This document shows, in pieces, positions 17,930-30,057 of a stretch of 64,000 nt of DNA. The position numbers and the translations under genes were made by a program. The notes beneath the pieces were generated by a model. That model was not told the DNA's origin. It worked only from the letters and a program-made list of their open reading frames with translations, and searched no databases. Source of the stretch: Microbacterium paraoxydans (GTDB taxonomy: Bacteria > Actinomycetota > Actinomycetes > Actinomycetales > Microbacteriaceae); contig NZ_JAGTUK010000001.1 in the NCBI RefSeq assembly GCF_018224615.1, positions 62,001 through 126,000 of the forward strand, read 5' to 3'. How positions within the stretch are numbered: position 1 is the first letter of the stretch; every line of letters starts with the position of its first letter.

Positions 17930-19318
17930 ATGTCCTCACCAGCCCAGCCCGACGTCCCGATCTGGACCACGGTGCAGGAGCTGCTGGAGGCCGATGACCG
18001 CGTCACCCCGCAGCTCCAGGGCTTCCTGAGCCTCGCCGTTCCCGCGGGCGTCATGGCCGCGACCCTCTATCTCGAGGTGCCGAACGACCTGACCGCCGCA
18101 CAGATCAACAAGCGGCTGCGGCTGCCGATCATGGAGGCGCTCGCCCACGTGGGCGACGAGGTCACCTCGTACCGCGTCGTCGTGAACCACGAGCTCGCCG
18201 ACCAGCCGACCGCCCCGATCGCCGTCGCCGACTTCGGCCGCCAGGAGCAGCCACGCGAGTCTCCGATGGAGCAGCCGACGCAGCTGCGCCACGAGTCCCG
18301 TCTGAACCCGAAGTACACCTTCGACAACTTCGTCATCGGCCAGTCCAACCGCTTCGCGCACGCCGCAGCGGTCGCGGTCGCAGAGGCGCCGGCCAAGGCG
18401 TACAACCCGCTGTTCATCTACGGTGACTCCGGACTCGGCAAGACCCACCTCCTCCACGCGATCGGCGACTACGCGCAGTCTCTGTACGCCGGGGTCAAGG
18501 TGCGCTATGTCTCCAGCGAGGAGTTCACGAACGACTTCATCAACTCGATCGCGAACAACCGGGGTGCCGCGTTCCAGGCTCGGTATCGCGATGTCGACAT
18601 CCTCCTCATCGACGACATCCAGTTCCTCCAGGGTCGTGCCGAGACACAGGAGGCGTTCTTCCACACGTTCAACACGCTCCACGACCACAACAAGCAGGTC
18701 GTGATCACGAGTGACGTCGCGCCCAAGCACCTCACCGGCTTCGAGGACCGCATGCGCAGCCGCTTCGAGTGGGGCCTGATCACCGACGTGCAGGCGCCCG
18801 ACCTCGAGACCCGCATCGCGATCCTCAGGAAGAAGGCGCAGAGCGAGGCGCTGCACATCCCCGACGAGGTGCTCGAGTACATCGCCACGGTGGTGTCGTC
18901 CAACATCCGCGAGCTCGAGGGCGCGCTGATCCGCGTGTCGGCATTCGCGAGCCTCAACCGGTCGGCGCTCGACATCTCGCTCGCGCAGACGGTGCTGCGC
19001 GACATCATCGACACGGCGGAAGACAACATCATCTCGCCGACCGACATCATCACGGCGACCGCACAGTACTTCAAGCTCACGGTCGACGACCTGTACGGCT
19101 CCAGCCGGTCGCAGCAGATCGCGACGGCGCGGCAGATCGCGATGTACCTGTGCCGCGAACGCACGAGCCTGTCGCTACCGAAGATCGGGCAGCTGTTCGG
19201 CAACCGGGATCACACGACCGTCATGTACGCGTACAAGAAGATCAGCGAGCTCATGAAAGAACGTCGCTCGATCTACAACCAGGTCACCGAGATCACCACA
19301 CAGCTCGGCCGTCGCTGA
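17930..19318 (+). CDS. dnaA: Chromosomal replication initiator protein DnaA
   Basis: A 462-residue AAA+ initiator. Domain I (about 1-85) is followed by a short linker (about 86-125, shorter than in Streptomyces). The ATPase core has Walker A GDSGLGKT (165-172), Walker B LLIDDIQF and sensor motifs. Domain IV has the DnaA signature NRDHTTVMYAYKKI, which reads DnaA boxes. The ATG follows a CGGAG ribosome binding site. DnaA boxes upstream suggest autoregulation. It is followed by a terminator and oriC. Confidence 0.98.
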   Translation: MSSPAQPDVPIWTTVQELLEADDRVTPQLQGFLSLAVPAGVMAATLYLEVPNDLTAAQINKRLRLPIMEALAHVGDEVTSYRVVVNHELADQPTAPIAVADFGRQEQPRESPMEQPTQLRHESRLNPKYTFDNFVIGQSNRFAHAAAVAVAEAPAKAYNPLFIYGDSGLGKTHLLHAIGDYAQSLYAGVKVRYVSSEEFTNDFINSIANNRGAAFQARYRDVDILLIDDIQFLQGRAETQEAFFHTFNTLHDHNKQVVITSDVAPKHLTGFEDRMRSRFEWGLITDVQAPDLETRIAILRKKAQSEALHIPDEVLEYIATVVSSNIRELEGALIRVSAFASLNRSALDISLAQTVLRDIIDTAEDNIISPTDIITATAQYFKLTVDDLYGSSRSQQIATARQIAMYLCRERTSLSLPKIGQLFGNRDHTTVMYAYKKISELMKERRSIYNQVTEITTQLGRR

Positions 19319-19328
19319 CGGATCCGCA

Positions 19329-19371
19329 GGAAGGGCGTCGTCCGTGAGGGACGGCGCCCTTCGTCGTTCTT
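19329..19371 (+). terminator. Terminator after dnaA
   Basis: An inverted repeat gaagggcgtcgtcc / gggacggcgcccttc with a GTGA loop, followed by a T-rich tail (tcgtcgttctt), 11 bp after the dnaA stop. Confidence 0.8.
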
Positions 19372-19379
19372 GACACCGG

Positions 19380-19645
19380 GGCCGCGTCTCCGATAAATGC
19401 GTCTATGCACATGTGGATAACTTGTGGATGGTTCGGGATCGAACCGCCTCGAATGTGGGGCGATTGAGGAAACCTGTGGATAACCGTCGGACAGCTGCGA
19501 CTGTCCACATGCCCGCCAACCCGCGGATTCCTCAGTGTCTCCACAAGTCACAGTCGTGTAGTTCCCTACTCGCGCTTGCTTTCCACCGACTTATCCACAG
19601 TATCCACAGCGGTTAACACCGTTAAGGAGTTAAGTCATTCAAGGG
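19380..19645. other. Putative oriC
   Basis: The dnaA-dnaN gap holds perfect DnaA boxes at 19412-19420 and 19475-19483 (minus orientation) and 19591-19599 (plus). A one-mismatch box lies at 19600-19608, abutting the previous one. Weaker matches lie at 19423-19431 and 19501-19509. The lowest-GC part follows at 19611-19643 with three GTTAA motifs 8-9 bp apart and is the best candidate for the unwinding element. Flanking genes and their directions fit bidirectional initiation here. Confidence 0.88.
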
Positions 19646-19728
19646 GCGATCCGATCACCAGACGGTGGGGAGAACCCGATGCGAGCTTCGCCGGTGCTCC
19701 GGCGTAGGGAACCGCGGGACTGTAGGGC

Positions 19729-19734
19729 TAGCAT
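19729..19734 (+). promoter_or_regulatory. -10 element of dnaN
   Basis: TAGCAT, 63 bp before the dnaN GTG. No clear -35. Confidence 0.45.
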
Positions 19735-19797
19735 GGGAAGCCCTGCACTGGCAGGACCCGACGACGACCCGTCATGTACGACGACAAGGGAGCACCC

Positions 19798-20940
19798 GTG
19801 AGGTTTCAGGTCAACCGCGATGTCTTCAGCGAGGCTGTGTCCTTCGTCGTCAAGCTCCTCCCCCAGCGCAACCCACAGCCGATCCTCGCTGGTGTGCTGA
19901 TCGAGGCCGACGGCTCCGGACTCACGCTCTCCGCTTTCGACTACGAAGCCTCTGCCCGGACGACCATCGAAGCCACGGTCGAGACCCCCGGCACGATCCT
20001 GGTCCACGGCCGGCTGCTCTCCGACATCGCGAGCCGCCTGCCCAACGCTCCCATCGAGATCGCGGTCGAGGACGACGGCGGTATCGCGGTCACCTGCGGC
20101 TCGGCGCGCTTCACCCTCGCGGCCATGCCGGTCGAGGAATACCCGTCGATTCCCGAGGTCTCCGGCTCCTCCGGCGTCGTGCCCGCCGACGAGTTCGGTA
20201 CTGCGATCGCCCAGGTGGGCTTCGCGGCCTCCCGCGACGATGTGACCCCGGTGCTGACCGGTGTGCAACTCGAGGTGACCGGCCAGACTCTGAGCCTTGT
20301 CGCCACCGACCGCTATCGCGTGTCGCTGCGGGACGTGCCGTGGGACGGTGAGGCGGTCGAGGCTTCCGCGCTGGTCCCCGCGCGCACCCTGCTCGAGGTC
20401 GGCAAGACCTTCGGTCACGCGGGCACGATCCAGATCGCGTTCTCCGGTGCGGGCGATCGGGAGATCATCGCCTTCACCGCGGGCAACAAGACCGTGACGT
20501 CGCTGCTCATCAAGGGCAACTTCCCGCCGGTGCGCCGGCTGTTCCCCGAGCAGACCGACCACTACGCGGTCGTCAACACCGCGGACCTGATCGAGGCCGT
20601 GCGCCGTGTGTCGCTCGTGCTCGACCGCGCCGCCCCGCTGCGCTTCACGTTCTCGACCGACGGCGTCACGATGGACGCCTCCGGCAGCGAGCACGCGCGC
20701 GCCTCCGAGTCGGTCGACGCGATCCTCTCCGGCGGTGACGAGGTCACGCTCGGCCTCAACCCGCAGTACCTGATCGAGGCGCTCGGTGCGGTGAAGAGCG
20801 AGTTCGTGCGCGTCACCTTCACGTCGAGCGACAACGCCAACAAGCTGAGCCCGGTGCTCATCACGAGTCAGACGTCGGTGGACCAGGCCGGACTCGACTC
20901 GTTCAAGTACCTGCTGCAGCCCAATCTGCTGCTGCGCTGA
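19798..20940 (+). CDS. dnaN: DNA polymerase III beta sliding clamp
   Basis: A 380-residue clamp with three repeated clamp domains, which tethers polymerase to DNA. VRFQVNRDVFSEAVSFVVKLLPQRNPQPILAGVLIEA is the usual N-terminus, FDYEASART follows, and the C-terminal ..NKLSPVLITSQ..LDSFKYLLQPNLLLR replaces the canonical YLLMPVRL end. I chose the GTG at 19798 because GGGAG lies 6 nt upstream. An in-frame ATG at 19774 has no ribosome binding site. Confidence 0.97.
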   Translation: MRFQVNRDVFSEAVSFVVKLLPQRNPQPILAGVLIEADGSGLTLSAFDYEASARTTIEATVETPGTILVHGRLLSDIASRLPNAPIEIAVEDDGGIAVTCGSARFTLAAMPVEEYPSIPEVSGSSGVVPADEFGTAIAQVGFAASRDDVTPVLTGVQLEVTGQTLSLVATDRYRVSLRDVPWDGEAVEASALVPARTLLEVGKTFGHAGTIQIAFSGAGDREIIAFTAGNKTVTSLLIKGNFPPVRRLFPEQTDHYAVVNTADLIEAVRRVSLVLDRAAPLRFTFSTDGVTMDASGSEHARASESVDAILSGGDEVTLGLNPQYLIEALGAVKSEFVRVTFTSSDNANKLSPVLITSQTSVDQAGLDSFKYLLQPNLLLR

Positions 20941-21000
20941 TCCCGTCGCGGCGCCGCCGCCGACCGGGAGGATGTCCCACCCGAAAGGTAGGCTGGCTCC

Positions 21001-22194
21001 GTGATTGTGGAGCACCTGAATCTGGTCGATTTCCGCAATTACGCGACCGCTGATCTGGCACTTCACCGTGGACCGAACGTGCTCGTCGGGAGGAACGGTC
21101 AGGGCAAGACGAATCTCGCCGAAGCCGTGGTCTTTCTGGCGACGCTCGGTTCGCATCGCGTCTCATCGGACGCACCGATGGTGCGGGACGGACAGGACTT
21201 CGCGGTGATCCGTGCGCGACTCGCCCACGGAGAGCGGCGGGTGCTCGTCGAAGTGCAGGTGAACCGGCAGGGCTCCAACAAGGCGCGTATCAACGGCTCC
21301 CCGTCGAAGGCGAACGAGCTGCCGCGGTACGCCCACGTGGTGCTGTTCGCGCCGGAAGACCTGCAGATCGTCCGCGGTGACCCCTCCGCGCGCCGACGGT
21401 TCGCGGATCAGCTGCTGATTCAGCGCACTCCACGGATGGCGGCGGTGCTGGGGGACTATGACCGCGTGCTCAAGCAGCGCAACGCTCTGCTCAAGTCGGC
21501 CAGGGCGAGAGGGATTCGCGGTGAGGCCCTCAGCACGCTCGACGTCTGGGACGACAAGCTGGTCGCGCTCGGAGCCGAGATCATCACCGCTCGCCAGCGC
21601 CTTGCCGCAGATCTGCAGCAGCCGGTGGCCGAGGCGTACGCCGCGATCGCCGGCGCCGACCATCGTCCGCGACTGGAGTGGGCGCTGTCGGTGGCGGGTG
21701 CCAATCCAGAAGACGAGGACGACGCTGAGGAACGGGAGTCGCCGTCGACGGCGACGGAGCAGCGCATCGACGTCGCTCGCACAGCCGAGTTGTTCCGCGC
21801 CTCCTTGACGGCCAAGCGCACGCAGGAGCTCGATCGCGGCCTCACGCTCTCCGGTCCGCACCGGGACGACCTCGTGCTGCGAGTGCGCGACCTGCCGGTG
21901 AAGGGCTACGCGTCCCACGGGGAGTCCTGGTCGGTGGCGCTCGCGCTCCGCCTCGCCTCGGCCGAGCTGCTGCGCAGCGAGTCGCCCGCGGGTGACCCGG
22001 TGCTCATCCTCGATGACGTGTTCGCCGAGCTCGATGCCGATCGTCGGCAGCGCCTCGCCACGCTCACCGCGGGCTACGAGCAGGTGGTCGTCACGGCGGC
22101 GGTGGAGGAGGATATCCCCGAGGTGCTGCACGCGCACGTGGTGCGGATCGCGGCGGGCACCATCACCGACGAGCGGGAGGCACCGGATGAGTGA
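21001..22194 (+). CDS. recF: DNA replication and repair protein RecF
   Basis: A 397-residue SMC-like ATPase that loads RecA at single-strand gaps. Walker A is GRNGQGKTNLAEAV (about residues 31-44), the signature region is LTLSGPHRDDLVL, and Walker B is LILDDVFAELD. VEHLNLVDFRNYA is the typical N-terminus. TAGGCT (20989-20994) ends 6 nt before the GTG start, which indicates a leaderless transcript of its own besides read-through from dnaN. The stop overlaps the next start. Confidence 0.96.
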   Translation: MIVEHLNLVDFRNYATADLALHRGPNVLVGRNGQGKTNLAEAVVFLATLGSHRVSSDAPMVRDGQDFAVIRARLAHGERRVLVEVQVNRQGSNKARINGSPSKANELPRYAHVVLFAPEDLQIVRGDPSARRRFADQLLIQRTPRMAAVLGDYDRVLKQRNALLKSARARGIRGEALSTLDVWDDKLVALGAEIITARQRLAADLQQPVAEAYAAIAGADHRPRLEWALSVAGANPEDEDDAEERESPSTATEQRIDVARTAELFRASLTAKRTQELDRGLTLSGPHRDDLVLRVRDLPVKGYASHGESWSVALALRLASAELLRSESPAGDPVLILDDVFAELDADRRQRLATLTAGYEQVVVTAAVEEDIPEVLHAHVVRIAAGTITDEREAPDE

Positions 22195-22690
22195 CGCCGC
22201 CATCGACGCGGTGGTCGAGGCACCGGAAACGGTCGCCACGTATCTCCGGCTGCGCGGTCTGACCCCGAGCGCGAAGAACTGGAAGCGCAAGCGCCGGATC
22301 ACGGTCGACGACGACAACGCTCCGTTCACTCCGGGACGTGACCCGGGAACGCTGGGAGACGTCCTCGATCGGCTCAGCCGGGAGTCGGGGTGGGAGACCA
22401 CGCTCGCCAGGGAGGACCTGGTGCGGCAGTGGGCGGATCTCGCGGGCGCCGACACCGCGAAGCACTCGGAACCGGTGTCGCTGGAGCGCGGGCTGCTGAC
22501 CGTGAAGTGCGACTCGACGGCCTGGGCCAAGAACCTGCAGTTCATGCGCGCGACGATCCTGACGGAGATCGGGAGACGGTATCCCGAGGCCGGCGTGGAG
22601 AACCTTCGCTTCATCGGACCGGACGTCCCCTCCTGGAAATGGGGTCCCAGAGCCGTTCCAGGACGGGGCCCACGCGATACCTACGGGTAG
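22187..22690 (+). CDS. DUF721 (DciA-like) protein
   Basis: A 167-residue protein with a basic N-terminal third (NWKRKRRI) and a C-terminal DUF721 domain (about residues 75-150: DLVRQWADLAGADTAKHSEPVSLERGLLTVKCDSTAWAKNLQFM). Related proteins (DciA) load the replicative helicase in bacteria lacking DnaC/DnaI. The recF-DUF721-gyrB order is standard in actinobacteria. The ATG overlaps the end of recF by 8 bp. Confidence 0.9.
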   Translation: MSDAAIDAVVEAPETVATYLRLRGLTPSAKNWKRKRRITVDDDNAPFTPGRDPGTLGDVLDRLSRESGWETTLAREDLVRQWADLAGADTAKHSEPVSLERGLLTVKCDSTAWAKNLQFMRATILTEIGRRYPEAGVENLRFIGPDVPSWKWGPRAVPGRGPRDTYG

Positions 22691-22766
22691 GGCACCATGC
22701 AAGGGGTCCGAAACGCTCAGAGGGCCACACGCGGCCGTTGAGCGGCATTTCGACTTGAAACCCGGC

Positions 22767-24890
<2,124 letters not shown>

Positions 24891-24939
24891 CGGCGAGCCC
24901 CTCCTCGCTCGCTCAACGACCGGAAATTGAAGAGAACAC

Positions 24940-27498
24940 ATGACTGACGAAGAACGCCCCGACATCAACGAGGGCCACGACCACGGCAAGATCGACCAGG
25001 TCGACCTGCAGTCGGAGATGCAGCGCAGCTACCTCGACTACGCCATGGCCGTGATCGTGGGCCGCGCGCTCCCCGACGTGCGCGATGGCCTCAAGCCGGT
25101 GCACCGCCGCGTGATCTACGGCATGTACGACGGTGGGTTCCGCCCGGACAAGTCGTTCTCGAAGTGCGCCCGCGTCGTCGGCGAGGTCATGGGGCAGTAC
25201 CACCCGCACGGCGACTCGGCGATCTACGACGCCCTGGTGCGCCTGGTGCAGCCGTGGTCGCTGCGGTACCCGCTCGCGCTCGGCCAGGGAAACTTCGGCT
25301 CGCCCGGCAACATGGGTGCCGCCGCCCCGCGATACACCGAGACGAAGATGGCTCCGCTCGCGCTCGAGATGGTGCGCGACATCGAAGAAGAGACCGTCGA
25401 CTTCCAGGACAACTACGACGGTCAGACGCAGGAGCCGACGGTGCTGCCGTCGCGCTTCCCGAACCTGCTCGTCAACGGCTCCGTCGGCATCGCGGTCGGC
25501 ATGGCCACGAACATCCCGCCGCACAACCTGCGCGAGGTGTCGGACGCGGCGCTGTGGGCGCTCGACCACCCCGACCTTCCGCGTGAGGAGCTGCTCGACG
25601 GACTCATCCAGCGCATCCCCGGCCCGGACTTCCCGACCGGGGCGCAGATCCTCGGGACGAAGGGCATCCACGAGGCCTACCGCACCGGTCGCGGCTCGAT
25701 CACGATGCGCGCGGTCGTCAACGTCGAGGAGATCCAGGGCCGCACGTGCCTCGTGATCACCGAGCTGCCGTACCAGGTGAACCCGGACAACGTCGCGGTG
25801 AAGATCGGTGACCTCGCGCGCGACGGCAAGATCACGGGCATCGCCGACATCCGCGACGAGTCCTCCGACCGCACCGGTCAGCGCCTCGTCGTGGTGCTCA
25901 AGCGCGATGCGGTCGCGAAGGTCGTGCTGAACAACCTGTACAAGCACACGCAGCTGCAGGAGAACTTCGGCGCGAACATGCTCGCGATCGTGGACGGTGT
26001 TCCGCGCACTCTCGCGATCGACGGCTTCGTGACGAACTGGATCGCCCACCAGATCGACGTGATCGTGCGGCGCACGCAGTTCCGGCTCAACGAGGCCGAG
26101 AAGCGCATGCACATCCTGCGCGGATACCTGAAGGCGCTCGACGCGCTGGACGAGGTCATCGCGCTCATCCGCCGGTCGCAGACCACGCAGGACGCGAACG
26201 AGGGTCTGCAGAAGCTGCTGGACATCGACGAGATCCAGGCCGATGCGATCCTGCAGATGCAGCTGCGTCGCCTCGCCGCCCTCGAGCGTCAGAAGATCAT
26301 CGATCAGGCCACGGAACTCGAAGCGCAGATCACCGACTACAAGGCGATCCTCGCCGACGAGGGCCGGCAGCGCACCATCATCCGCGAAGAGCTCACCGCG
26401 ATCGTCGACCGCTTCGGCGACGAGCGCCGCACGCACATCCTGCACGGATTCGACGGCGACGTCTCGATGGAAGACCTCATCGCGGAAGAGGAGATGGTCG
26501 TCACCGTCACGCGCGAGGGCTACATCAAGCGCACGCGCAGCGACAACTACCGCTCGCAGCACCGCGGCGGCAAGGGTGTGAAGGGGGCGCAGCTGCGCGC
26601 CGACGACATCGTCGAGCACTTCTTCGTGACCACGACCCACCACTGGCTGCTGTTCTTCACCGACAAGGGCCGCGTCTACCGCGCCAAGACGTACGAGGTG
26701 CCGGAGGCCGGGCGTGACGCGAAGGGCACGCACGTCGCGAACCTGCTCGCGCTGCAGCCCGACGAGAGCATCGCGCAGGTACTCGACATCCGCGACTACG
26801 CCGTGGCCGACTACCTCGTGCTCGCCACGCGCGACGGTCTGGTGAAGAAGACCCGCCTCGACGCGTACGACACCAACCGTCAGGGCGGTGTGATCGCGAT
26901 CCGGCTCAACGAGGAGGACGAGCTCGTCAGCGCGCTCCTCGTGAACGCCGAAGACGACATCCTCCTCATCAGCCGCCGCGGCATGTCGGTGCGGTTCGAG
27001 GCGACCGACGAGGCGCTGCGCCCCATGGGTCGCGCGACCGCCGGTGTGCGCGGGATGAAGTTCAAGATCGACGGGGACAGCCTGCTGTCCGCCTCGGTCG
27101 CCGCCCCGGGGAAGTTCGTGTTCGTGGTCACCGACGGCGGCTACGCCAAGCGCACCGCGGTCGAGGAATACCGGGTCCAGGGCCGCGGTGGAACCGGCAT
27201 CAAGGTGGCCAAGCTGAACGACGATCGGGGCACTCTCGCGGGTGGTCTGATCGTCGCCGAGGACGACGAGGTCTTGGTGGTTCTGTCCAGCGGCAAGGTG
27301 GTACGCTCTGCCGTGGCCGAGGTCCCCGCCAAGGGTCGAGACACCATGGGAGTGGTGTTCGCCCGCACGACGGAGGCCGACCGCATCCTCGCCATCGCCC
27401 GTAACGGTGAGCGTGGTCTCGCAGAAGACGAGGCCGAACCGGATGTCGACACCGAGGCCCCCCAGACGACTGAGACACCCGAGGATACAGACGCATGA
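24940..27498 (+). CDS. gyrA: DNA gyrase subunit A
   Basis: An 852-residue subunit with the breakage-reunion domain (active tyrosine Y132 in AAPRYTE) and the C-terminal six-bladed wrapping domain, which includes the GyrA box QRGGKG (as [11 protein letters not shown]). The quinolone-resistance region reads [10 protein letters not shown] (about 88-97), which carries the serine and aspartate of susceptible enzymes. The tail is acidic ([14 protein letters not shown]). The stop overlaps the DUF3566 start (ATGA). Confidence 0.98.
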   Translation: MTDEERPDINEGHDHGKIDQVDLQSEMQRSYLDYAMAVIVGRALPDVRDGLKPVHRRVIYGMYDGGFRPDKSFSKCARVVGEVMGQYHPHGDSAIYDALVRLVQPWSLRYPLALGQGNFGSPGNMGAAAPRYTETKMAPLALEMVRDIEEETVDFQDNYDGQTQEPTVLPSRFPNLLVNGSVGIAVGMATNIPPHNLREVSDAALWALDHPDLPREELLDGLIQRIPGPDFPTGAQILGTKGIHEAYRTGRGSITMRAVVNVEEIQGRTCLVITELPYQVNPDNVAVKIGDLARDGKITGIADIRDESSDRTGQRLVVVLKRDAVAKVVLNNLYKHTQLQENFGANMLAIVDGVPRTLAIDGFVTNWIAHQIDVIVRRTQFRLNEAEKRMHILRGYLKALDALDEVIALIRRSQTTQDANEGLQKLLDIDEIQADAILQMQLRRLAALERQKIIDQATELEAQITDYKAILADEGRQRTIIREELTAIVDRFGDERRTHILHGFDGDVSMEDLIAEEEMVVTVTREGYIKRTRSDNYRSQHRGGKGVKGAQLRADDIVEHFFVTTTHHWLLFFTDKGRVYRAKTYEVPEAGRDAKGTHVANLLALQPDESIAQVLDIRDYAVADYLVLATRDGLVKKTRLDAYDTNRQGGVIAIRLNEEDELVSALLVNAEDDILLISRRGMSVRFEATDEALRPMGRATAGVRGMKFKIDGDSLLSASVAAPGKFVFVVTDGGYAKRTAVEEYRVQGRGGTGIKVAKLNDDRGTLAGGLIVAEDDEVLVVLSSGKVVRSAVAEVPAKGRDTMGVVFARTTEADRILAIARNGERGLAEDEAEPDVDTEAPQTTETPEDTDA

Positions 27499-27899
27499 GC
27501 ACAGTGGCCGACAAGCTGGCGAAGAAGTCGACCCGAAAGACCAGTGGCAAGCAGGTTCGCCTCCGCCTGGTCTACGTCGACTTCTGGTCGGCGGTGAAGC
27601 TCTCCTTCCTGGGAGCGGTCGCTCTCGCCGTCGTCACGATGGTGTCGTTCTTCCTCATCTTCCTGGTGCTGCAGGCAACGGGCATCATGTCCACCGCCGA
27701 CGAGTTCCTCCAGGGCATCACGGACAACGCGTTCGTGCTGTCCGAGGTCGTCGGTCTGCCGCAGGTGATGGCGTTCGCGGCCGTCGTCGCGATCCTGAAC
27801 CTGATCGTCTTCACGGTGCTCGGTGCCGTGGTCGCCGGCATCTACAACCTCGCGGTGAAGGTGACGGGCGGTCTGCTCGTCGGCTTCATGTCGAACTGA
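27495..27899 (+). CDS. DUF3566 membrane protein
   Basis: A 134-residue protein with a basic N-terminus ([19 protein letters not shown]) and two membrane helices (about 35-60 and 92-122). The fold and its place after gyrA match DUF3566, a conserved actinobacterial envelope protein of unknown function. It is translationally coupled to gyrA by ATGA. Confidence 0.9.
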   Translation: MSTVADKLAKKSTRKTSGKQVRLRLVYVDFWSAVKLSFLGAVALAVVTMVSFFLIFLVLQATGIMSTADEFLQGITDNAFVLSEVVGLPQVMAFAAVVAILNLIVFTVLGAVVAGIYNLAVKVTGGLLVGFMSN

Positions 27900-27911
27900 C
27901 GCGCGTCGCGA

Positions 27912-27950
27912 CGAAGGGCGGGTGCTGCGGCACCCGCCCTTCGTCGTTTC
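27912..27950 (+). terminator. Terminator of the gyrB-gyrA-DUF3566 operon
   Basis: A 14-bp stem cgaagggcgggtgc / gcacccgcccttcg with a 4-nt loop and a T-rich tail. It may also serve the convergent VIT gene. Confidence 0.88.
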
Positions 27951-27960
27951 TATGAGCCGT

Positions 27961-28671
27961 CTAGACGACGCCCGTCGTGCCGAGGAGCGTGCCGATCAGC
28001 CAGGTGGCCGCCAGCGCGAGAGCCCCGCCGATCACGAGTCGTATCGCCGCTCGGCCCGGCGCGGACCCGCCGATCTTCGCAGAGATCGTGCCGGTCGCGG
28101 CCAGCGCGACCAGCACCGCGACGAAGGTCACCGGGACACGCCAGTCCGGTGGCGGCAGCAGGATCGCCAGCAGCGGCAGCAGCGCACCGAGCGTGAAGGC
28201 GATCGCGGAGGACAGCGCGGCGTGCCACGGGTTGACCAGATCGTCCTGATCGATGCCGAGCTCCACCTCGAGGTGGGCCGACAGGGCGTCGTGCGCGGTG
28301 AGCTCCTCGGCCACCCGGCGCGCGGTCTCCTCCGTCAGCCCGCGGTTGCGGTACAGCGCGGTCAGCTCGGCGAGCTCCTCTCGGGGCATCGTGCGCAGCT
28401 CTTCCTTCTCCTTCGCGATCAGCGCGCGCTCGCTATCGCGCTGGCTGCTCACTGACACGTATTCGCCGAGCGCCATCGAGATCGCCCCGCCCACGAGCCC
28501 CGCGACACCCGCCGTGAGGAGAGCGGCGTTGTCGGTGGTGGCGCCCGCGACGCCGACGACCAGGGAGGCCACCGAGACGATCCCGTCGTTCGCACCGAGC
28601 ACACCAGCGCGCAACCAGTTGAGGCGCTGACCCACGCCGGCGCCGTGCGGTTCACCCTCGTGTGCGGTCAT
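27961..28671 (-). CDS. VIT1/CCC1 family transporter
   Basis: A 236-residue membrane protein of the vacuolar iron transporter family, expected to export Fe2+ or Mn2+. The N-terminal NWLRAGVLGANDGIVSVASLVVGVAGA and GAISMALGEYVSVSSQRDSE are family hallmarks. The middle segment (residues ~85-150) is charged, with a Glu-rich metal-binding helix region (AKEKEELRTMPREELAEL). Three helices follow. The ATG start gives the standard length. It is divergent from the histidine kinase gene. Confidence 0.92.
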   Translation of the reverse strand: MTAHEGEPHGAGVGQRLNWLRAGVLGANDGIVSVASLVVGVAGATTDNAALLTAGVAGLVGGAISMALGEYVSVSSQRDSERALIAKEKEELRTMPREELAELTALYRNRGLTEETARRVAEELTAHDALSAHLEVELGIDQDDLVNPWHAALSSAIAFTLGALLPLLAILLPPPDWRVPVTFVAVLVALAATGTISAKIGGSAPGRAAIRLVIGGALALAATWLIGTLLGTTGVV

Positions 28672-28776
28672 GCCCCCAGTGAAGCAGACCAGGGCAGCCG
28701 CGGGCCGAAGCGCGGGTAGGGAAAACCCGAACCGGAGTGTCCGGTTGCCTCGGTGCCGGCGTCGCACCCTCCCCCG

Positions 28777-28782
28777 TACCGT
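28777..28782 (+). promoter_or_regulatory. -10 of the kinase-regulator operon (leaderless)
   Basis: TACCGT ends 6 nt before the ATG at 28789, so transcription should begin at or beside the start codon. Confidence 0.6.
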
Positions 28783-28788
28783 GGAACC

Positions 28789-30057
28789 ATGACCACTCAG
28801 CCTGCGCCCCCGGCCGCCGCCGCCCCGGCGAAGCCACCGTTGCGCCTCTTCCTCACGGTCCTGCACTTGGCGGGCATCGGCGTCCTGGGCGGCGCGATCT
28901 TCACGACGCTCGGTGCCCTGCTCGGGACGGGGCTCGGCCTCGTGTTCGTGGCCGGCATCGGTATCGTCCTGCTCGTCGGGCTCGTGTACGCGCTCTACGG
29001 CCTGGGCTGGTTCGAGGTCGCTCGCGTGGCCGGGCTCTACCGCACTCCGCTCGCGCCGCTGCGACTGCAGCCGCGCGACCGTCCCGGCTTCGTCGGCTGG
29101 CTGCGCGCACTCGGGCGACAGGCCATCGACGGGCGCATGTGGCGCGCGGTCGCGAACTTCGCGATCAGTGCCCTGCTCGGCTGGGTCGTGCTGCGCCTGT
29201 TCTGGAGTCTTGTGTGGTCGATCGTCATCTCGTTCGCGCCGCTGACCTCCGCCGAGAGCATCATCGGGCCGTTCGGCGGGGCGGGGATCCCCGTGGCGTG
29301 GGCGCCTCTGATCGGCATCCTGGGTGTCGCGGCGTCTGCGGCGGGCATCCTGGGGCTGGCGTTCCTGCACCGCACGCTGTCGCTCGCGATCGTCGCCCGC
29401 AGTCGTGAGACGGAGCTCACCGAACGGGTGCGCACGTCGACGGCGCAGCGCGAAGGCGCCGTGCGAGCGGCCGATGTCGAGCGCACCCGCATCGAGCGCG
29501 ACCTCCACGACGGCGTGCAGCCGCGCCTGGTGTCGGTCGGGATGACCCTGGGTCTGGCGCAGCAGAAGATCGACACGGATCCCGACGCCGCGAAGGAACT
29601 CATCTCCGAAGCGCACACGTCGACGAAGGCGGCGATCACCGAGCTGCGACAGCTCGCACGGGGCATCCATGCCTCGGTGCTCGATGACCGCGGCCTGGAC
29701 GCCGCGCTGTCCGCGCTCGCCGGGCGCTCGCACATTCCTGTGCACCTCGATGTGCGGATGGACGGCCGGTGCAGTCGCGAGGCAGAGGCCGCCGTGTACT
29801 TCTCCATCGCGGAGTCGCTCACGAACGCTGCTAAACACTCTCGCGCGAGCGAGGCGCGGGTGACCGTGCGACTGCGTGAGGGCAACGTGCTCTGGGCACG
29901 CGTGGAGGACAACGGCATGGGCGGTGCGCAGGTGCTGCCGGGCGGTGGCCTCGACGGCATCGCGAACCGGATCCTTGCCGCGGGCGGGACCTTCCGCCTG
30001 GACAGCCCGCTCGGCGGCCCGACCAGCCTGGAGGTGAACGTGCCATGCGCATCCTGA
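28789..30057 (+). CDS. Two-component sensor histidine kinase (NarL-partner type)
   Basis: A 422-residue membrane kinase. The N-terminal sensor has about four membrane helices (residues ~20-85 and ~125-205) with a soluble loop between, similar to the 'putative sensor' domain of actinobacterial kinases. A HisKA_3 dimerisation helix follows with phospho-acceptor H240 in ERDLHDGVQPRL. A HATPase domain closes the protein (NAAKHSR N-box, VEDNGMGGA, GGGLDGIANR). It overlaps its response regulator by 13 bp. The signal is unknown. Confidence 0.93.
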   Translation: MTTQPAPPAAAAPAKPPLRLFLTVLHLAGIGVLGGAIFTTLGALLGTGLGLVFVAGIGIVLLVGLVYALYGLGWFEVARVAGLYRTPLAPLRLQPRDRPGFVGWLRALGRQAIDGRMWRAVANFAISALLGWVVLRLFWSLVWSIVISFAPLTSAESIIGPFGGAGIPVAWAPLIGILGVAASAAGILGLAFLHRTLSLAIVARSRETELTERVRTSTAQREGAVRAADVERTRIERDLHDGVQPRLVSVGMTLGLAQQKIDTDPDAAKELISEAHTSTKAAITELRQLARGIHASVLDDRGLDAALSALAGRSHIPVHLDVRMDGRCSREAEAAVYFSIAESLTNAAKHSRASEARVTVRLREGNVLWARVEDNGMGGAQVLPGGGLDGIANRILAAGGTFRLDSPLGGPTSLEVNVPCAS